This document shows, piece after piece, positions 41,636 to 45,349 of a stretch of 45,349 nucleotides of DNA. The notes under the pieces were generated by a model. It was not told the origin of the DNA, searched no databases, and saw only the letters and a list, made by a program, of their open reading frames with translations. Source of the stretch: an uncultured Actinomycetes bacterium. Lineage in GTDB: Bacteria > Actinomycetota > Acidimicrobiia > Acidimicrobiales > RAAP-2. The stretch lies in the NCBI GenBank assembly GCA_903875425.1, contig CAIQWC010000032.1, positions 1 through 45,349 on the forward strand, read 5' to 3'. A program made the translations under genes and the position numbers. How positions within the stretch are numbered: position 1 is the stretch's first letter; each line of letters begins with the position of its first letter.

Positions 41636-43570
41636 CTAGCCGGGGATGCCGCTAGAAACCAAGCAGCCCGGGGGCGATGCGGCGTGCGCGGGGAAGGCAT
41701 TTGCAAGAGCATGGGCTATCCGTGTCGATCGCTGTGCGTAACCCGCAGAGGTGAAGTGAATATCGTCGGTTTGATACCAGTTGTCTTGAACTTCAGCCCG
41801 CCAGTTGTAGACCCGCATGTTGGGATAGAGACGACACGCTGCAATCAGATCTTGGTTCATGGCCTCCATGTTGGGATCGGCGTATGGGGTCGCGGCGCCC
41901 GACAAGGTTTTGAGGGTCATCCACATGGTGGGTTGGCCGTTGACGAGATGCATGATGGCGTTGATGCGAGCGGTAATACCCATGTGGGAACCCACCGCAA
42001 CGTCGGCAGTGTCGTTCGTTCCGAGGGCGAAAATCCAGCAACCACGAACGCCTTGGCGCAAGAGAGCACTGGTGCGCATCTGGGCGTTGGGTTGGTTATT
42101 CCATAGTTCGTTAATACTCTGCGCTCCCGAAATTTCGTTGTAGAAGGTCGTAACGCCCAGGGCCTTGAGCTGCGCATCAATGCGGTCAGCGGGATTGGGC
42201 AGATAGTCGGGACTCACTAAGCCCTCTGAGGTTGAGTCACCGTCGTAGGCCACGACCTTGCAACCCGTCTGCGTGGCGAACTGTTGGGGAAGCGTCGTGG
42301 TTGACACATTGGGATTCGTGGTGGTGGTCGTTGGCGCGATTACTTGCGTTGTGTGACGCGACAGCAAGGCGATGCCGCCAATGGCGACGGCGACGACGAC
42401 TGCGGCCACGCCGAGGACAGCGATTGGTGAGCGGTTTGATTTACGAGCATGGCGTCCCATATCTATCAAGTGTGCCAGCCCGCCACGGAAACCGAGGCGA
42501 CGGATGGGATCTTCAAGGAAGGTCCACGAAATCGCGGACACGCCGAGGATGACTGCGATGATGACGATGTCTCGAATAACGGCCTGTCCCGCGAGGAAGG
42601 TCTTAGGAAACGCCAGCGTGATGGGTAGCTGCCAGAGATAGATGCCATAGGAGCGCTCGCCCACCCAGCGCAAGGGGGCCACCCCGATGACTCGGTTGGC
42701 ATCAGAACCTGGGTGCATAACTAGCGCTACGAGTAGCGCGGTCGCCAAACTGAGCCAGAGTAAGCCAGAGTGATAAATCGAGAGGGAATACTGGTCGGTG
42801 GAGATGATCTGCTGGGCGATGACGCCCAGGGCAAGGACTGCTAGGGCGTTGAGGAAGATACGCGCGCCCAGCGTTACCTGCCGACTAAGACGGGCTGGCC
42901 TCCAGGTCATGGCGAGTATGGCACCAATGAGGAGCGCGCCAGCTCGAGTGTCGGTGCCTTCGTAGGCACGGGTGTTGTCGAAACCAGGATGGCTGTAGAT
43001 CCACAGCATGGCGAAGGAAACACTGGCGAGCCCCGCGGTAATCCAGGCAACTCGTCGAAGGCGGCCTCGAGTCAGAGCCAGGAGACCGAAGAGCAAAATT
43101 GGCCACACAATGTAGAACTGCTCTTCCACCGAAAGCGACCAGAGGTGATCGAAGGGTCCGCCTGCGCCAAAACGCGCAAAGTAACTGACGCCTTGGTGGA
43201 TCACGACCCAGTTATTGACGTAGAACACTGCTCCGAGCGCTTGGCTAAAGCGCTCATGAAATGCTGAAGGATTAACAATGGCCGAAACCACGAGCACCAC
43301 GAGCAACACGCTGAGTAAGGCTGGTACCAGGCGACGAGCTCGGTGAAGCCAGAAATTCTTAAAGCCCATAGATCCGGTCTTGGCGTAGGTGCGAAGCAGG
43401 ATCGAGGTGATGAGGTAGCCAGAGAGCGTGAAGAAGATTCCTACGCCAAGGAGGCCTCCTGAGGCGTGAGGAACATTGAGGTGGTAGGCCACCACTGCCG
43501 CGACTGCGAGCGCGCGAATACCGTCAAGACCGGGTACATAGGCTGATGGTCTCCCTACTGGGCGCGGCAA
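41636..43570 (-). CDS. Acyltransferase-3 membrane protein with C-terminal SGNH hydrolase
   Basis: A 644-residue OafA/YrhL-type protein. The N-terminal ~380 residues form ten to eleven membrane helices with LDGIRALAVAAVVAYHL, the R-x10-H region LHRARRLVPAL, SVEEQFYIVWP and WTFLEDPIRR of the AT3 family. A Thr-rich linker leads to an extracellular SGNH domain with GDSTSEG, GTNDT and DDIHF (Ser, Asn and Asp/His blocks). Such enzymes move O-acyl groups onto cell-surface glycans or lipids. Translation seems to begin at TTG; GAGGAG upstream is rather far. It lies downstream of a secreted dimethylformamidase-like gene. Confidence 0.88.
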   Translation of the reverse strand: MPRPVGRPSAYVPGLDGIRALAVAAVVAYHLNVPHASGGLLGVGIFFTLSGYLITSILLRTYAKTGSMGFKNFWLHRARRLVPALLSVLLVVLVVSAIVNPSAFHERFSQALGAVFYVNNWVVIHQGVSYFARFGAGGPFDHLWSLSVEEQFYIVWPILLFGLLALTRGRLRRVAWITAGLASVSFAMLWIYSHPGFDNTRAYEGTDTRAGALLIGAILAMTWRPARLSRQVTLGARIFLNALAVLALGVIAQQIISTDQYSLSIYHSGLLWLSLATALLVALVMHPGSDANRVIGVAPLRWVGERSYGIYLWQLPITLAFPKTFLAGQAVIRDIVIIAVILGVSAISWTFLEDPIRRLGFRGGLAHLIDMGRHARKSNRSPIAVLGVAAVVVAVAIGGIALLSRHTTQVIAPTTTTTNPNVSTTTLPQQFATQTGCKVVAYDGDSTSEGLVSPDYLPNPADRIDAQLKALGVTTFYNEISGAQSINELWNNQPNAQMRTSALLRQGVRGCWIFALGTNDTADVAVGSHMGITARINAIMHLVNGQPTMWMTLKTLSGAATPYADPNMEAMNQDLIAACRLYPNMRVYNWRAEVQDNWYQTDDIHFTSAGYAQRSTRIAHALANAFPAHAASPPGCLVSSGIPG

Positions 43571-43761
43571 TCTGGTTCAACGTCTCCTCGTGAGCAACTC
43601 AAGCGCAGGCGCAACCGCAACCGCTACCACGGCGGCATAGCTCCGTGGCGTAATCGATCGCGTACCCGTGTGACAACCTACCGGAGCACGGAGGAATTGC
43701 TTGGGCACTAGCGACGAATATTTCGTTACCTTGGCCCGGAGTTACGGGGCGCAGTGTCGAA

Positions 43762-45349
43762 TTAGGAACCTGAAGGTTGAATCCTGGTGGCATTGGCGAT
43801 CACTGGCTTGATGAGACCTGCAGGCCCCGCACCGAAGACTTTTAAAATATTTCCCGTGATCATCTGGACGTTGTTATCAGGGCAGGTGGGTCGCTTGGCG
43901 ACACATGAGCTCATGGCCCAGATCCAGTTCACGGTGCCCGTATCGATGATGCCCGCGTGACTTTTAGCGTTGACGTGGTACACGAAGTCGGAGTACGTCA
44001 CGCCGTTCCAACTCCCTTGGTTGGTGTAGGCGAGGTTGAGGGGAACCGGGGAGTGACCCACGACATCACTCTTGGGGTCTGAACCACCGCCAAGGTAGAG
44101 ATGGTCTATGTCCGAGGAGATGACACCCCCGAGCTTGCTGCCGTTGTGCAGGCCGGTGCCCTTCATGATCCATGATGATGCATCACTCACCACGAAGGGC
44201 ATGTTGTTGGCACCCGTTAAGAAACCAGCGTAGATCTCGCCGACCAGAGGAATCTCGGTCCAACTTGTGGGCGGATTGGAGAACGTGTTTCCCGTCACAT
44301 ACAAAGGATTACCGTGGCCATTGAGAGGATCTTCGGCAGAGTTGCGATAGTCGACTTCCGTTCGCTCTGGCCCGAGAGCGGAAGGCTCCATGCGGACGTG
44401 ACGAAGTACGGCGGCAGCCCCGAAGAAGGCGATGTTGGTTCCCTTGTTGTATGCGGCTTCGACACCTTGGCGCTCAGGGGTGGACCAGGTTTCATCGTGG
44501 CCAAGCGACAGAATCGCTTTGTGGCCTGATGCAGCGGCTGGGGTCGCATCCAAGGTGGTATCCGTTACGTAGGTGACATCGAGGCCGTGTTCTTCCGCGT
44601 AGCGAATGAGGGGATATTCGCTGCCGAAGTAATCGCTTGCGCCATTGCCGGTGTTGTAGGGACGATCGAGGGAGACGACACGAGCACGGTTGCACACGGG
44701 ATAGGTCGGGACACATCCACCGAGGCCTTGGTAGAAGTCATAACCGCCCCAGTAGTTCCAACCCTGTTCAACGAAGGTTCGATTGATAACAAGGTACGCG
44801 GCCTTAGAGCCAGGTTGCCAAATAGTGAGCGGAACGTAGTCTTCTTGACCGGTACTAGCGATCAACTTAAAGAGGTAATCACCTTGTACGAAATTTGACG
44901 TCAAGGTGATCGTGAACGATGGTGTCCAATTGGCGCAACTCACCTCGTTGATCCCCGATGTGTATCGACAGGCCGCTTGCTTTATGCCAGGCAGCGTGGT
45001 CGAAGCCCAGATCTGGCGAGCGCCGAGACCTTGGTAGTAACCCATGCGGTACGCGACGACGCTGAAGGTGGGAGACGGTGTGGTCACATAAAAGGTGACT
45101 CGCTGGCCGACCTTGGCGTAGTCGTGGTTCGCAAAGCCGGCGATGACGTTTTGATGGTTGGAAACCGGAATCTTCCACGCCCTCGTTCCCGCTTTCGCGT
45201 TCTCTTGTATTACCCAGCGAGCCTCAACACCTTGAGGACCCATCGCCGTGGCACCTGACGGCACAGCGGTGCTCGTCGATGAACTTGCCGCCGATGCCGA
45301 CGGTGCACCCTTGGGTCCTACGGCAAGCACAACAGCGACTACGGCAAGC
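43762..45349 (-). CDS. Secreted N,N-dimethylformamidase large-subunit-like protein, 5' end outside window
   Basis: The frame is open to the right edge, so the start lies beyond 45349. The visible N-terminus LAVVAVVLAVGPKGAPSASA is the hydrophobic end of a signal peptide. The body has VAYRMGYYQGLGARQIW, GWNYWGGYDFYQG, DVTYVTDTTLD and LSLGHDETWSTPERQGVEAA, the conserved blocks of the dimethylformamidase beta-like domain; GHDE is probably in the active site. Several Cys suggest disulfides outside the cell. Many actinobacterial secreted proteins with this domain have no proven amide substrate, so a different role is likely. It lies upstream of the acyltransferase, 191 bp apart. Confidence 0.82.
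   Translation of the reverse strand, partial: LAVVAVVLAVGPKGAPSASAASSSTSTAVPSGATAMGPQGVEARWVIQENAKAGTRAWKIPVSNHQNVIAGFANHDYAKVGQRVTFYVTTPSPTFSVVAYRMGYYQGLGARQIWASTTLPGIKQAACRYTSGINEVSCANWTPSFTITLTSNFVQGDYLFKLIASTGQEDYVPLTIWQPGSKAAYLVINRTFVEQGWNYWGGYDFYQGLGGCVPTYPVCNRARVVSLDRPYNTGNGASDYFGSEYPLIRYAEEHGLDVTYVTDTTLDATPAAASGHKAILSLGHDETWSTPERQGVEAAYNKGTNIAFFGAAAVLRHVRMEPSALGPERTEVDYRNSAEDPLNGHGNPLYVTGNTFSNPPTSWTEIPLVGEIYAGFLTGANNMPFVVSDASSWIMKGTGLHNGSKLGGVISSDIDHLYLGGGSDPKSDVVGHSPVPLNLAYTNQGSWNGVTYSDFVYHVNAKSHAGIIDTGTVNWIWAMSSCVAKRPTCPDNNVQMITGNILKVFGAGPAGLIKPVIANATRIQPSGS

Noticed and set aside
1-45349. CRISPR array, insertion sequence, integrase or phage genes
   Set aside because: No regularly spaced repeats, transposase or integrase motifs were seen in any part of the window.

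Overview
The window looks like a gene-dense chromosomal segment from an actinobacterium, most likely a moderate-GC member of the Acidimicrobiia or a related lineage; this placement is inference. Supporting signs are an oleA - oleBC fusion - oleD cluster (the oleBC fusion is typical of Actinobacteria), an LPxTG surface protein, actinobacterial-type CysH and ferredoxin-type sulfite reductase, and many genes that seem to start at or next to the transcript 5' end (TANNNT box 6-8 nt before ATG). I see no insertion sequence, integrase, phage module or CRISPR array.

Layout. 1-5773: three nucleic-acid enzymes, namely a NERD-domain/P-loop protein cut by the left edge, a DUF2130 coiled-coil protein and a Dna2-like nuclease-helicase. 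6099-8676: rsgA, a 5'-truncated FeS photolyase and an SDR enzyme. 8780-13192: oleA-oleBC-oleD, for long-chain olefin synthesis by head-to-head condensation. 13217-15684: a small membrane protein, then a translationally coupled DUF1611 - PLP racemase pair. 15998-21088: a flavoprotein, two membrane enzymes of lipid/isoprenoid type (DUF1295, UbiA), a ubiquitin-like/FN3/LPxTG protein, a four-helix membrane protein and a secreted protein. 21532-25092: exonuclease III, a membrane protein, a possible dioxygenase-fold protein and an iron-type alcohol dehydrogenase.

25172-31069 is a full assimilatory sulfate reduction island: cysH faces away from cysDN, and sir-cobA-precorrin-2 dehydrogenase run toward cysN in a four-base-overlap operon that makes sulfite reductase and its siroheme. 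31343-36982 holds housekeeping genes (peroxiredoxin, metallophosphoesterase, pyruvate kinase, lysyl-tRNA synthetase, an RNA methyltransferase). 37144-41348 holds a solitary HicA-like protein, a nitrobindin-like protein, an unusual aldehyde dehydrogenase and gabT. 41449-45349 holds tRNA-Ser(CGA), an acyltransferase-3/SGNH protein and a secreted dimethylformamidase-like protein cut by the right edge.

The most unusual items are the predicted ubiquitin-like domain on an LPxTG protein with no visible signal peptide, the photolyase fragment that keeps all four FeS cysteines, a CysH with one FeS cysteine replaced by threonine, an alcohol dehydrogenase with a metal ligand replaced by glutamine, the DUF1611/racemase pair, and the repeated leaderless-promoter signature.
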